64,000 nt of DNA from Nocardiopsis sinuspersici. Lineage in GTDB: Bacteria; Actinomycetota; Actinomycetes; Streptosporangiales; Streptosporangiaceae. Below are positions 44,584 to 55,205 of the stretch, piece after piece. The stretch lies in the NCBI GenBank assembly GCA_008638415.1, contig VWVT01000005.1, positions 248,001-312,000 on the forward strand, in the 5' to 3' direction. The notes below the pieces were generated by a model. That model was not told the origin of the DNA and ran no database searches. It saw nothing but the letters and a program-made list of their open reading frames with translations. Position numbers and translations under genes: made by a program. Within the stretch, counting starts at the first letter, position 1; each line of letters begins with the position of its first letter.

Positions 44584-46305
44584 TCAGGGACGCGTGATGT
44601 GCGCCTCCGGGACGATCTCCGGGGCGCCGTGCTGGATGGCGTCCGCCTCCTGGTCGGTGTCCTGCTCCTGCGCGGCGCGTTCGGCCTCGATGCCCTTGCG
44701 GTAGTACTCGACCTCGCGCCGGACCTGTTCCTCGTCCCAGCCGAGGCAGCCCGCGAGCAGGTGCGCCGCCTCGTCCGCGGCGGCGATGCCCCGGTCCCAG
44801 GTCTCGAAGGAGATCCGGGTGCGCCGGGACAGCACGTCATCCACGTGCCGGGCGCCCTCGGCCTTCGCCGCGTAGACGACCTCGGCGCGCAGGTAGTCGT
44901 CGGCGCCCGTGAGCGGGCGGCCGAGGTCGGGGCGCTCCCGGACCAGGTCGAGCAGGTCGCGGACCGAGGAGCCGTAGCGGCGCAGCAGGTGGGTGACGCG
45001 GGAGACGTGCAGCCCCGAGTCGCGGGCCAGCCGGTGCCGCTGGTTGTACAGGGCCCAGTAGCCGTCGGCGCCCACCAGGGGCAGACGGTCGGTGACCGAG
45101 GCCGGGAGGCTCCCGCCCAGGCCGTGCGCGACCGCGTCCACCGCGTCCTTGGCCATCACGCGGTAGGTGGTGTACTTGCCCCCGGCGATGAGGACCAGGC
45201 CGGGCACGGGGTGGGCGACCGTGTGCTCGCGGGAGAGCTTGGAGGTCTCCTCCGACTCCCCCGACAGCAGCGGGCGCAGGCCCGCGTACACGCCCTCCAC
45301 GTCGTCCCTGCCCAGGGGCGTGCGCAGCACCTGGTTGATGTGGTCGAGGACGTAGTCGATGTCGGCGCGGCTGGCGGCCGGGTTCTCCTTGTCCAGGTCC
45401 CAGGCGGTGTCGGTGGTGCCGATGATCCAGTGGCGGCCCCAGGGGATGACGAACAGGACGCTCTTCTCGGTGCGCAGGATCATGCCGGAGGACGCCTGGA
45501 TGCGGTCGCGCGGCACGACGAGGTGGACGCCCTTGGAGGCGCTGACGTGGATCTGGCCCCGGCCGCCGACCATCTCCTGGATGTCGTCGGTCCACACCCC
45601 GGTCGCGTTGACCACCTGGCGGGCGCGGATGCCCAGTTCCTCGCCGCTCTCCAGGTCGGTGACGTCGGCGCCGACGACGTGCTCGCCCTCGCGCAGGAAC
45701 CCGACCGCCTGGACGCGGGAGGCGATGCTGGCGCCCAGCCCGGCGGCGGTGCGCAGCACGGTGGTGACGAAGCGGGCGTCGTCGACCTGGCAGTCCCAGT
45801 ACTGGACGGCCCCGGCCAGCGCGCTGCGCTTGAGCGCGGGGAAGACGCGCAGAGCGCCGGACCTGGTCAGGTGGCGGTGCGAGGGCAGGCCGCGGTTGTT
45901 GCGCGAGGCCATGGCCAGGGCGTCGTAGAGGGTGACGCCCGCGCCGATGTAGGCGCGCTCCCAGTGGTGGGCGAACGGGAACAGGAAGGGCACCGGGCGG
46001 ACCAGGTGCGGGGCGATGGTGGTCAGCAGCAGCCCGCGCTCGTGGAGTGCCTCGCGGACCAGCTCGAAGTCGAACTGCTCCAGGTAGCGCAGCCCGCCGT
46101 GGACGAGCTTGCTGGAGCGGCTGGACGTGCCGGAGGCGAAGTCGCGTGCCTCGACCAGTCCGGTGGACAGACCGCGCGAGACGGCGTCCAGGGCGATTCC
46201 CGCCCCGACGATGCCTCCCCCGACCACGAGGACGTCGAGTTCCTTGTCGGCCATCGACGCGAGCGCCGCGGTGCGCCCCTCGGGTCCCAGCCAGGTGGTA
46301 GCCAT
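44584..46305 (-). CDS. glpD: Glycerol-3-phosphate dehydrogenase (respiratory, FAD)
   Basis: GlpD oxidises glycerol 3-phosphate to dihydroxyacetone phosphate and passes electrons to quinone at the membrane. The 573-residue product has the FAD motif DVLVVGGGIVGAGIALDAVSRG (about residues 24-45), the family signature SGTSSRSSKLVHGGLRYLEQFDFELV, and IIGTTDTAWD and IAGGKYTTYRVMAKDAVD. ATG at 46305 has GGAGGAG at good spacing. No glpF or glpK is next to it, so it is expressed as a single gene. The C-terminal tail is acidic and rich in Gln/Glu. Confidence 0.95.
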   Translation of the reverse strand: MATTWLGPEGRTAALASMADKELDVLVVGGGIVGAGIALDAVSRGLSTGLVEARDFASGTSSRSSKLVHGGLRYLEQFDFELVREALHERGLLLTTIAPHLVRPVPFLFPFAHHWERAYIGAGVTLYDALAMASRNNRGLPSHRHLTRSGALRVFPALKRSALAGAVQYWDCQVDDARFVTTVLRTAAGLGASIASRVQAVGFLREGEHVVGADVTDLESGEELGIRARQVVNATGVWTDDIQEMVGGRGQIHVSASKGVHLVVPRDRIQASSGMILRTEKSVLFVIPWGRHWIIGTTDTAWDLDKENPAASRADIDYVLDHINQVLRTPLGRDDVEGVYAGLRPLLSGESEETSKLSREHTVAHPVPGLVLIAGGKYTTYRVMAKDAVDAVAHGLGGSLPASVTDRLPLVGADGYWALYNQRHRLARDSGLHVSRVTHLLRRYGSSVRDLLDLVRERPDLGRPLTGADDYLRAEVVYAAKAEGARHVDDVLSRRTRISFETWDRGIAAADEAAHLLAGCLGWDEEQVRREVEYYRKGIEAERAAQEQDTDQEADAIQHGAPEIVPEAHITRP

Positions 46306-46625
46306 TCGTCTCCTCCGTCTCGATGGGTTCTCTCCCAGGCGCATACCCGCCGGGGACCCGTGTCCATCGGAGAGGGCCCAGGCTAACGGTGCGGCGGCGG
46401 GCACACCGGGCGCCCGCCTCCGCACCGGCGTGTCACGGGGCCGGCGGGGGACGCCGGAGCGCCAGGGCCCAGCAGGGCGGCGGCCATGGTGGCCGCTCCC
46501 CCGGCCGGGGAGGGCGCCCCCACCCGCCGGGAGTCCGCCCCGCGCGGCTGAGCGGGTCCCCGGGTTGCGTCCCGACCCGCCTGGGTAGCGGAGGTGGACC
46601 GAACGGACCGACGCCTGGAGACACC
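46306..46625. other. Divergent promoter region, glpD / STAS-like gene
   Basis: This 320-base gap must hold both promoters. GGTT (46563-46566), 16 bases, GGGTAG (46583-46588) resembles a stress-type sigma-B promoter pointing at the STAS-like gene, which would suit that protein's family. I see no operator or gene otherwise. Confidence 0.4.
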
Positions 46626-46982
46626 ATGTACCAGCGGCTGGCGCGAAGCCACGGCAACATCGTCGGATACGAGTTCACGGACAGGATCACCGAGGAGGAG
46701 TACCAGCGGATCGCCGGGGAGCTGCGCGCGAGGATCGGCGAGCACGGGAGCGTGCGCCTGCTCATGCGGACCCACGGCTTCCCCACCGCCGAGTTCTCGG
46801 CGCTCGACGACGACTTCCGGTTCGCCAAGGAGCACCTCGGCGACATCGAGCGCTTCGCCGTCGTCGGCGACCAGAAGCTGCTCGAAGTCCTGGTCAAGGC
46901 GAGCGACAAGGTCGTCAGCGCCCAGGGGCGCCACTTCGCCCCGGAGGACGAGGAGACCGCCTGGAACTGGCTGGAGAGCTGA
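46626..46982 (+). CDS. STAS/SpoIIAA-like protein
   Basis: The 118-residue product reads HGNIVGYEFTDRITEEEYQRIAGELRARIGEHGSVRLLMRTHGFPTAEFSALDDDFRFAKEHLGDIERFAVVGDQKLLEVLVKASDK. This is the SpoIIAA-like (STAS/SEC14) fold: a beta-alpha sandwich with the THGF and VVGDQ segments of the family, but no obvious phosphorylated serine of the anti-anti-sigma type. ATG follows GGAGA. Proteins of this group are small cytosolic factors of unclear role, sometimes linked to lipid binding. A stress-type promoter candidate lies upstream. Confidence 0.82.
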   Translation: MYQRLARSHGNIVGYEFTDRITEEEYQRIAGELRARIGEHGSVRLLMRTHGFPTAEFSALDDDFRFAKEHLGDIERFAVVGDQKLLEVLVKASDKVVSAQGRHFAPEDEETAWNWLES

Positions 46983-47003
46983 CGCCGACCGCGCGGTCGG
47001 CCG

Positions 47004-47067
47004 GTCCCGCGTGGCCCGCGGGCCACGCGGGACGGGAGCCGGGCCGCCTCCCGGCGGCCCGGCTCCC
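47004..47067. terminator. Two back-to-back hairpins between convergent genes
   Basis: The first hairpin is GTCCCGCGTGGCCC with GGGCCACGCGGGAC (47004-47033). The second is GGGAGCCGGGCCGCC with GGCGGCCCGGCTCCC around TCCC (47034-47067). Both stems are perfect (14 and 15 bases). They sit between the STAS-like stop and the transglycosylase stop and can serve one strand each. Confidence 0.75.
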
Positions 47068-47082
47068 GTCGGTCCGCCCGCG

Positions 47083-47949
47083 TCAGGCCGCGTCGGCGTA
47101 GGCGTGCGCGTAGGCCAGGACGTCCGCGACGTAGGTACTGGAGCGGTTGTAGGTCAGGATCGCGGACTCCCAGTCGGCGGCGACGGTCAGGTCGCGGTCC
47201 TCCGCGCACAGGTACCGTCCCGCCGCGAGCGCGGCGTCGTCGATGTCGTGCGGGTCGGGGTCGTCCCCGGACAGCGAGTCGCCCCACTGCGCCCACGTGT
47301 GGGGGATGAACTGCATCGGACCGATCGCCCGGTCCCACTGCGCGTCGCCGTCGTACCGGCCGCCGTCGGTGTCGGGGATCGCCCGGGTCTGGTTCGTGCC
47401 GTCCAGCGGGATGCCGATGATGTCGACGGTCGTGACCCCGTCCGAGCCGATCTCGCCCCCGGCGTAGGTGCCGTGGTGCGTCTCCACGTACCCGATCCCG
47501 GCCAGGGTCGGCCAGGACAGCCGGCAGCCGGGCTGCTCCCGTGCCAGCACCAACTGGGCGCTGGCGTACGCCTCCAGGGCGCGGCGCGGGATGCCGGTCG
47601 ACTCCGCGACCCGGTCGAGCCACGCGGCGCTGGGGTGCGGGGCCGCGGGGGTGGAGCGCTCGTCGGCGCCCGTCCGGTCGGCCTCCGGCCCCTCTTCGAC
47701 CGGGGACACCTCCGAGAGCTCCGGCGGACCGGTGAGCTCGCCGGGGGGCGGTGTCTGGATCGTGCCCACGGGCGGTTCGACATCGGAGGCGCCGGGCGGG
47801 GACCACTCGTTGAACGCGTCGGACACCCGGTTGACCAGGAGGACCACGCCCCCGGTCAGCAGCAGGCACACCGCCAGCGTCACACAGACGGCGACCACCG
47901 GGCCACGATTCCGGCGCCCTTCGGCACCGGACGCACGCCGCTTACCCAT
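47083..47949 (-). CDS. Secreted/anchored lytic transglycosylase
   Basis: The 288-residue protein cleaves peptidoglycan glycan strands. A basic N terminus (MGKRRASGAEGRRNRG) is followed by a signal-anchor helix (about residues 18-40), a Pro/Glu/Thr-rich stalk (about 48-105) and a catalytic domain from about 108. The catalytic glutamate is in GIGYVETHHGTYAGG, and GPMQFIPHTWAQWG plus LTYNRSSTYVADVLAYAHAY are further family motifs. This resembles actinobacterial SLT/MltB-like enzymes. ATG at 47949 follows GAGGGG. It may act in growth or spore wall remodelling. Confidence 0.88.
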   Translation of the reverse strand: MGKRRASGAEGRRNRGPVVAVCVTLAVCLLLTGGVVLLVNRVSDAFNEWSPPGASDVEPPVGTIQTPPPGELTGPPELSEVSPVEEGPEADRTGADERSTPAAPHPSAAWLDRVAESTGIPRRALEAYASAQLVLAREQPGCRLSWPTLAGIGYVETHHGTYAGGEIGSDGVTTVDIIGIPLDGTNQTRAIPDTDGGRYDGDAQWDRAIGPMQFIPHTWAQWGDSLSGDDPDPHDIDDAALAAGRYLCAEDRDLTVAADWESAILTYNRSSTYVADVLAYAHAYADAA

Positions 47950-48128
47950 AGGCTCCCCTCGTCAAGAAAACGTCACTCCCGGATCACGCCGCCACCAAAG
48001 TACGCGACCGGAGACAGTACGTTCCAGCGGCCCCCGGGCACGGATCCCCGAACGTGCGCCGGGTCCCGGACACACGCGGGGGGCCGCACCGGCGCCCGCC
48101 GGAACGGCCCCCTGGTCAGAGGCGTCCC

Positions 48129-49244
48129 CTAGTGGTGCGGGTTGACCACGACCTCGACCCGCTGGAACTCCTTGAGGTCGGTGTAGCCGGAGGTGGCCAT
48201 CGTGCGGCGCAGGGCCCCCATGAGGTTCATGGAGCCGTCGCTGCTGGAGGCGGGGCCGTGCAGGATCGACTTGAGGTCGCCGATCGTGCCCACGTGGACC
48301 CGCTCACCGCGCGGCAGCTCGCCGTGGTGGGCCTCGCTGCCCCAGTGGTAGCCGCCGCCGGGCGCCTCGGTGGCGCGCGCCAGCGGGGAGCCCACCATGA
48401 CGGCGTCGGCGCCGCAGGCCAGCGCCTTGGCCATGTCGCCGCTGCTGGTCATGCCGCCGTCGGCGATGACGTGCACGTAGCGGCCGCCGGACTCGTCCAG
48501 GTAGTCGCGGCGGGCCGCGGACACGTCGCCGACGGCGCTTGCCATCGGCACGGCCACACCCAGGACGGAGCGGGTGGTGTGTCCCGAGCCGCCGCCGAAG
48601 CCGACCAGCACACCGGCGGCGCCCGTACGCATCAGGTGCAGGGCGGCGGTGTAGGTGGCGCAGCCGCCGACCACGACCGGCACGTCCAGCTCGTAGATGA
48701 ACTGCTTGAGGTTGAGCGGCTCGGCGCGGCCGGACACGTGCTCGGCCGAGACCGTGGTGCCGCGGATCACGAAGATGTCCACGCCCGCGTCGACGACCGC
48801 CTTGTGGTACTGGGCCGTGCGCTGCGGCGACAGCCGCGCGGCGGTGACCAGGCCCGCGTCCCGGATCTCCTCGATCCGGCGGCCGATCAGCTCCTCCTGG
48901 ATGGGTGCCGCGTAGATCTCCTGGAGCCGCTTGGTGGCGGCGACGTCGTCGAGCTCGCGAATCTCCTGGAGCAGCGGCTCCGGGTCCTCGTAGCGGGTCC
49001 AGAGCCCTTCGAGGTCGAGCACGCCGAGACCGCCCTGCTCGCCCACGGCCACGACCGTCTTGGGGGAGGCCACACTGTCCATGGGGCTGACCACCAGCGG
49101 CGTCTCGAACCGGTAGGCGTCGATCTGCCAGGCGATGGACACCTCCTCCGGGTCCCGCGTCCGACGGGCGGGCACGATCCCGATCTCGTCGAGCTCATAG
49201 GCGCGGCGCCCGTTCTTGCCCAGCCCGATCTCCACCTGAGCCAA
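48129..49244 (-). CDS. guaB3: GuaB3-family IMP dehydrogenase-related protein
   Basis: The 371-residue TIM-barrel protein resembles IMP dehydrogenase but lacks the CBS domains and is typical of actinobacterial GuaB3: IGLGKNGRRAYELDEIGIVPARRTRDPEEVSIAWQIDAYRFETPLVVSPMDSV, ending LKEFQRVEVVV. At the position of the catalytic cysteine loop (GSICTT in true IMP dehydrogenase) it reads GGGSGHTTRSVLG, with histidine at about residue 222, so it lacks the nucleophile. The TTG at 49244 is the best start, with GAGGGG upstream. It lies downstream of guaB on the same strand, the usual order, but with a terminator between. Its function is uncertain and may be regulatory. Confidence 0.88.
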   Translation of the reverse strand: MAQVEIGLGKNGRRAYELDEIGIVPARRTRDPEEVSIAWQIDAYRFETPLVVSPMDSVASPKTVVAVGEQGGLGVLDLEGLWTRYEDPEPLLQEIRELDDVAATKRLQEIYAAPIQEELIGRRIEEIRDAGLVTAARLSPQRTAQYHKAVVDAGVDIFVIRGTTVSAEHVSGRAEPLNLKQFIYELDVPVVVGGCATYTAALHLMRTGAAGVLVGFGGGSGHTTRSVLGVAVPMASAVGDVSAARRDYLDESGGRYVHVIADGGMTSSGDMAKALACGADAVMVGSPLARATEAPGGGYHWGSEAHHGELPRGERVHVGTIGDLKSILHGPASSSDGSMNLMGALRRTMATSGYTDLKEFQRVEVVVNPHH

Positions 49245-49411
49245 CGTTTCGATCCCCTCTGACGTGCCTCACCGGATGGTCTACCGGCGCGTTCCCTGCC
49301 GTCGAGAGTCTATCGACCCGGGGCGGGGGTACCGCCCCTCCCGGCGGGCGCTCCCCCTCGTGGAGGGCGGGGACCGGGGAGCGATGCGTCTCGTCGTCGC
49401 CCCCCTTGGAA

Positions 49412-49427
49412 TGGTAAACGCTTTCCA
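49412..49427. promoter_or_regulatory. LacI-type operator-like sequence upstream of guaB3
   Basis: TGGTAAACGCTTTCCA fits the TGNNAANCGNTTNNCA pattern of LacI/GalR-family sites with arms matching at 6 of 8 positions. It lies 170 bases upstream of guaB3 in the guaB-guaB3 gap. It may be chance or a remnant. Confidence 0.35.
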
Positions 49428-49472
49428 GCATCGGCCCCTCCGCCCCTGCACGGTTCACGGAGGGGGGAAACG

Positions 49473-49513
49473 CCGCCACGGGCCGCCCGGAGAACCCGGG
49501 CGGCCCGTGGCGG
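49473..49513 (-). terminator. Strong terminator hairpin after guaB
   Basis: CCGCCACGGGCCGCCCGG and CCGGGCGGCCCGTGGCGG form a perfect 18-base stem with a 5-base loop, 22 bases past the guaB stop. It separates guaB from guaB3. Confidence 0.8.
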
Positions 49514-49535
49514 TGACGTTGCGGTGCCGTGTCCG

Positions 49536-51086
<1,551 letters not shown>

Positions 51087-51380
51087 CTAGGCCGTGGCCC
51101 CGTGCGTACCCGGTGAAACGGACTGTTCGCCCCGTCACCACGGCCTGAAAGTGACCAGACTCACGGTTTGGCCCACGTCCTCGGCGTGGTCTCCGCAGGG
51201 GCCCCACCTCCTCCAACGGGCACACGGCCCCCGGTTCTTCCCGATGGGAGCACATGGTCCTCCGAGGGGGCGTTGGGCGGCTCGTGGGCCGGCCGGAAAC
51301 GTCGCCGGTGTGGTGGGAGGGTCCGCAGCGAACGCGTCCTGGGTCCTGTTCGGTGGACTCGGTCCTGTTCCGCCGGGGGC

Positions 51381-51795
51381 GAGGGCGCCGACGGGGTTCT
51401 GGAGGATTCGTAGGTGGGGCTGCGAGGAACGAGCCGCCATACCGGAGGATCCGAAGGTTCCCGTACCTCCGGCGCCCGAGCACGAGGCGAAGCGCAGCGC
51501 AGCCTCAAAGACGACACAGCGAGGGCGCCGACGGGGTTCTGGAGGTCCCGCAGGTGCGCCCGCGAGGAACGAGCCGCCATACCGGAGGATCCGAAGGTTC
51601 CCGTACCCGCGGCGCCCGAACACGAGGCGAAGCGCAGCGCAGCCTCAAAGACGACACAGCGAGGGCGCCGACGGGGCTGCCGGAGGCCCCGCAGGTACGC
51701 CCGCGAGGCACGAGCCGCCATACCGGAGGATCCGAAGGTTCCCGTACCCGCGGCGCCCGAACACGAGGCGAAGCGCAGCCTCAAGGAGACACGGC
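51381..51795. repeat. Three tandem 140-bp repeats of unknown role
   Basis: Copies start at exactly 51381, 51521 and 51661, each beginning GAGGGCGCCGACGGGG. Copy 1 and copy 2 are 140 bases; copy 3 is 135, having lost one GCGCA. The middle (CGAGCCGCCATACCGGAGGA, then TCCGAAGGTTCCCGTAC) is the same in all three. Variation is concentrated in the first 45 bases. Each holds a possible GAGGC/GCCTC stem-loop near its end. Because 140 is not a multiple of three, the repeats fall in different frames and do not encode a repeated protein. They lie between the sigma factor stop (51905) and the guaB start (51026). I see no promoter, integrase or spacer pattern. Confidence 0.9.
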
Positions 51796-51904
51796 CTAGT
51801 GCTGGGAGGAGCGGTGCCTCGTCGGGCCCAGCGCACGGCAGTAGCCGCGCACGCGCGGGCGGCGGGGACACGGACGGCCACCGCTCCGGGGACGCCCGCC
51901 GTGC

Positions 51905-52546
51905 TCAGGGGAGGAGGCGGTTCGCCACGGCCACCTGCCGAAGCCGAGCAATAGCTCGGTGCTGGGCAACCCGTACCGCTCCTGCCGACATTCCAAGTAC
52001 ATGTCCCGTCTCATCTGCTGTAAGTCCCGCGATCACCCGCATGACCAGCAGCTTGCGCTGCTGCTCGGGCAGTTCGTCGAGAAGCTCTCTGGCGCGCTGG
52101 GCCTCGATGACCCGCACCGCCGACTCCTCCGGCCCCGGGGCCTCGTCCGGCCGCTCGGGCACGGAGTCGGTGGAGACCACCTCCACCCGTCCGGCCACGC
52201 GCAGGGTGTCGGCCACCTTGTGGGCCGCGATCCCGAACACGAAGGCCGCGAACGGACGGCCGCGGTCCTGGTAGCGCGGTATCGCCGAGAGCAGGGCGAT
52301 ACACACCTCCTGGGCCACGTCGTCGGAGTGGTGGGCCAGTCCCGAGACCCGGGCGAGGCGGGCACGGCAGTACCTGACCACCATGGGGCGGACCTCGCGC
52401 AACAGCGAGTCCATGGCCCCGTCGTCCCCTCGGACCGCGAGAGACCCCAGGTGGTTCAACCCCGTTTCGCGCGCGGCGGGGTCCGCATCCCCGTGCGTTC
52501 CCGGCCGCTGCGCGGTAACGCCCCCCCGGGCGCCTGCATCCGTCAC
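51905..52546 (-). CDS. ECF sigma factor, ShbA/SigD type
   Basis: The 213-residue protein has sigma region 2 ([60 protein letters not shown]) and region 4 ([49 protein letters not shown]). The acidic interdomain linker ([13 protein letters not shown]) is family-typical. Placement between groEL and guaB matches Streptomyces shbA, which drives the principal sigma gene hrdB, and mycobacterial sigD. The start is uncertain: GTG at 52546 is plausible, and the first well-conserved residues are around [13 protein letters not shown]. No anti-sigma gene is adjacent. The whiB gene often found here is absent. Confidence 0.88.
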   Translation of the reverse strand: MTDAGARGGVTAQRPGTHGDADPAARETGLNHLGSLAVRGDDGAMDSLLREVRPMVVRYCRARLARVSGLAHHSDDVAQEVCIALLSAIPRYQDRGRPFAAFVFGIAAHKVADTLRVAGRVEVVSTDSVPERPDEAPGPEESAVRVIEAQRARELLDELPEQQRKLLVMRVIAGLTADETGHVLGMSAGAVRVAQHRAIARLRQVAVANRLLP

Positions 52547-52678
52547 GCTACGAATGATGCCCCCACCACAGGACCCAACCACTCAGATCGACAACTACAG
52601 AATGGTCACGTTTTGGGCAATTCACCCACAAACGCCACGCGCGTTCGGGAGAAACGTGGGTCCCACGTGGTAGTGCGC

Positions 52679-52708
52679 GGGGGCGGGACACGATCGTGTC
52701 CCGCCCCC
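52679..52708 (-). terminator. Palindromic terminator after groEL
   Basis: GGGGGCGGGACACGAT and its perfect complement form a 30-base palindrome, 128 bases past the groEL stop and about 130 bases upstream of the sigma factor start. A second small palindrome, ACGTGGGTCCCACGT, lies at 52654-52668. Confidence 0.65.
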
Positions 52709-52835
52709 GAACCGAACCTCACCGGGCCCGACGCCGCGGCCCTCAGCCGCGACGGCGGCGGACGGGGAGACCGGTGCGGGGACCGGCCCGCCCGTCCGGC
52801 GGCCCGACGGCTACCAGCGCCGACGCCGGCCGGCG

Positions 52836-54443
52836 CTAGTGGCTGTGGCCGTGGCCCTCGTCCTCGTCCTCCTCGGGCTTGTCCGCGACCAGCACCTCGG
52901 TGGTCAGCAGCATGCCCGCGATGGAGGCGGCGTTCTGGACGGCGGAGCGGGAGACCTTGACCGGGTCGATGATGCCCTCGGCGGTCAGGTCGCCGTAGGT
53001 GCCGGTCGCGGCGTTGTAGCCGTGGCCGACCTCCATCTCCGACACGCGGTGGGTGACCACGTAGCCCTGGGCGCCCGCGTTCTCGGCGATCCAGCGGGCG
53101 GGCTCGACCAGGGCGCGGCGGACGATCGCCACACCGGTGGCCTCGTCGCCGGTCAGGCCGAGGTCGTCCAGGGCGGTCGAGGCGTGCACCAGGGCGGAGC
53201 CGCCACCGGCGACGATGCCCTCCTCGATGGCCGCGCGGGTCGCCGAGATGGCGTCCTCGAGGCGGTGCTTCTTCTCCTTGAGCTCCACCTCGGTGGCCGC
53301 GCCCACACGCAGGACGGACACGCCGCCCGCGAGCTTGGCCAGGCGCTCCTGGAGCTTCTCGCGGTCCCAGTCGGAGTCGCTCGCCTCGATCTCCTTGCGG
53401 ATCTGGCGAACGCGGTCCTCGACCTCGGACTGCTCACCGGCACCGTCCACGATGGTGGTGGTGTCCTTGGTGATGGTGATGCGGCGGGCGCTGCCGAGCG
53501 TGTCGATGTCGGCGTTGTCCAGGGACAGGCCGACCTCCTCGGCGATGACCTGGCCGCCGGTGAGGACGGCGATGTCCTGGAGCATGGCCTTGCGGCGCTC
53601 GCCGAAGCCGGGCGCCTTGACCGCGGCGACGTCGAGCGTGCCGCGGATCTTGTTCAGCACCAGGGCGCCCAGGGCGTCGCCCTCGATGTCCTCGGCGATG
53701 ATGAGCAGCGGCTTCTTGTTGTTCTGGAGGACCTTCTCCAGCAGGGGCAGCAGGTCGTTGAGGTTGCTGATCTTGCCCTGGTGGATCAGGATCAGCGCGT
53801 CCTCGAGCACCGCCTCCTGGCGGTCGCCGTCGGTGACGAAGTAGGGCGAGATGTAGCCCTTGTCGAACTGCATGCCCTCGGTGAAGTCCAGGTCCAGACC
53901 GAAGGTCGGGGCCTCCTCCACCGTGATGACGCCGTCCTTGCCGACCTTGTCGAACGCCTCGGCGATCATGTCGCCGATCTGGGCGTCCTGGGCCGAGTTG
54001 GTGGCGACGTAGGCGATGTCCTCGCGCTCCTCGACGGGGCGGGCGCGCTCCAGCAGGATCTCCGACACCCTGTTGGCGGCGGCGTCGATGCCCTTCTTCA
54101 TGGACATCGGGGAGGCGCCGGCGGCCACGCTGCGGATCCCCTCGCGCACGAGGGCCTGGGCGAGGACGGTCGCGGTGGTGGTGCCGTCACCGGCGGCGTC
54201 GTTGGTCTTGGTGGCGACCTCCTTGACCAGCTGGGCGCCCAGGTTCTCGTAGGGGTCGTCCAGCTCGATCTCACGGGCGACGGTCACACCGTCGTTCGTG
54301 ATGGTGGGGGCACCGAACTTCTTGTCGATGACGACGTTGCGGCCGCGCGGGCCGAGCGTCACCTTGACGGCGTTGGCGAGGCGGTCGACGCCCCGCTCGA
54401 GGGCGCGGCGGGCGTCGTCCTCGAACTCCAGGATCTTCGGCAT
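52836..54443 (-). CDS. groL: 60-kDa chaperonin, GroEL1 type with His-rich tail
   Basis: GroEL folds proteins in the cytoplasm with GroES. The 535-residue product is complete: [53 protein letters not shown], apical domain [22 protein letters not shown] and equatorial [13 protein letters not shown]. The C terminus ends [12 protein letters not shown] histidine-rich tail, in place of the Gly-Met repeat, marks the GroEL1 group found next to groES in actinobacteria, which may bind metal or have a specialised role; a second GroEL2 gene elsewhere is expected. ATG at 54443 follows GAGGAAG. It follows groES by 115 bases under the same CIRCE-controlled promoter. Confidence 0.96.
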   Translation of the reverse strand: MPKILEFEDDARRALERGVDRLANAVKVTLGPRGRNVVIDKKFGAPTITNDGVTVAREIELDDPYENLGAQLVKEVATKTNDAAGDGTTTATVLAQALVREGIRSVAAGASPMSMKKGIDAAANRVSEILLERARPVEEREDIAYVATNSAQDAQIGDMIAEAFDKVGKDGVITVEEAPTFGLDLDFTEGMQFDKGYISPYFVTDGDRQEAVLEDALILIHQGKISNLNDLLPLLEKVLQNNKKPLLIIAEDIEGDALGALVLNKIRGTLDVAAVKAPGFGERRKAMLQDIAVLTGGQVIAEEVGLSLDNADIDTLGSARRITITKDTTTIVDGAGEQSEVEDRVRQIRKEIEASDSDWDREKLQERLAKLAGGVSVLRVGAATEVELKEKKHRLEDAISATRAAIEEGIVAGGGSALVHASTALDDLGLTGDEATGVAIVRRALVEPARWIAENAGAQGYVVTHRVSEMEVGHGYNAATGTYGDLTAEGIIDPVKVSRSAVQNAASIAGMLLTTEVLVADKPEEDEDEGHGHSH

Positions 54444-54558
54444 AGGAATACTTCCTCTTCGGCTGGTCAAAAAACGGGCATCCCGCCCGCCCGGCGATGT
54501 GCCGACCGGTGCGGGATGCGGATGACTCCGAGCCCGGAGTGCCGGGCCCCGTCGGGAC

Positions 54559-54867
54559 CTACTTCTCGACGACCGCGAGAATGTCGCGGGCGGAGAGAAC
54601 CAGGTACTCCTCGCCGTCGTACTTGACCTCGGTGCCGCCGTACTTGCTGTAGAGGACGACGTCGCCGACGTTCACGTCAAGGGCGATGCGCTTGCCGTTG
54701 TCGTCGAGACGGCCGGGGCCCACGGCCAGGACGGTGCCCTCCTGGGGCTTCTCCTTGGCGGTGTCCGGGATGACCAGACCGGAAGCAGTGGTCTGCTCGG
54801 CCTCCAGCGTCTGGACCACGACGCGGTCCTCCAACGGCTTCAGCACGGTCTTGGTGGCGGTCGACAT
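54559..54867 (-). CDS. groS: 10-kDa co-chaperonin GroES
   Basis: The 102-residue lid of the chaperonin: [45 protein letters not shown] (mobile loop TASGLVIPD), and [34 protein letters not shown] at 54867 follows GGGGGAGG. It is the first gene of groES-groEL and lies downstream of a CIRCE element, so HrcA repression with heat-shock induction is expected. Confidence 0.97.
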   Translation of the reverse strand: MSTATKTVLKPLEDRVVVQTLEAEQTTASGLVIPDTAKEKPQEGTVLAVGPGRLDDNGKRIALDVNVGDVVLYSKYGGTEVKYDGEEYLVLSARDILAVVEK

Positions 54868-54994
54868 GGTGTGACCTCCCCCTTCAAGGTTTGGTGTCCA
54901 GTCTTCGGCCCGCACTGGCGCACGGACCGGTTGCGAAAAAGGGGCGACCACGGCGGCCTGTCGTCGCGGGTGCCAGACCGGCCTCGTCGCGATT

Positions 54995-55021
54995 AGCACT
55001 CTACCCCCGAGAGTGCCAGAA
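54995..55021. promoter_or_regulatory. CIRCE element (HrcA operator)
   Basis: TTAGCACTC, nine bases, GAGTGCCAG. This matches the CIRCE consensus TTAGCACTC-N9-GAGTGCTAA in full on one arm and in six of nine bases on the other. It sits about 130 bases upstream of groES. The rest of the 338-base gap to the divergent methyltransferase gene shows no other feature. Confidence 0.93.
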
Positions 55022-55205
55022 TGGAAACGTGACCGTGACCCCCCGTCGGAGACCCCGGCCCCGCCCGGGGTGCCGGCGGCCGGGCGCCCGGATCCGTCGG
55101 GATTTCGGCCGGGCCCGTTCGCGAGGACCGGAGCAGCCGGAACAGGCGGACCCGCCGACCGCGGACACTCCTTCGCCGACCGCTCTTCCACGTTCGGGGG
55201 AACCC

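Noticed and set aside
51381..51795. The repeat array as a CRISPR
   Set aside because: The units are 140 bases and directly adjacent, with no alternating short repeats and unique spacers and no cas genes.
51094..51954. Open frames through the 140-bp repeats (286 residues plus, 236 minus)
   Set aside because: The repeat period shifts the frame, the products differ between copies, and several frames are open at once, so coding is unlikely.
52547..52835. A whiB gene between groEL and the sigma factor, expected from synteny
   Set aside because: No frame with four conserved cysteines or a GVWGG motif is present; the gap contains only palindromes.
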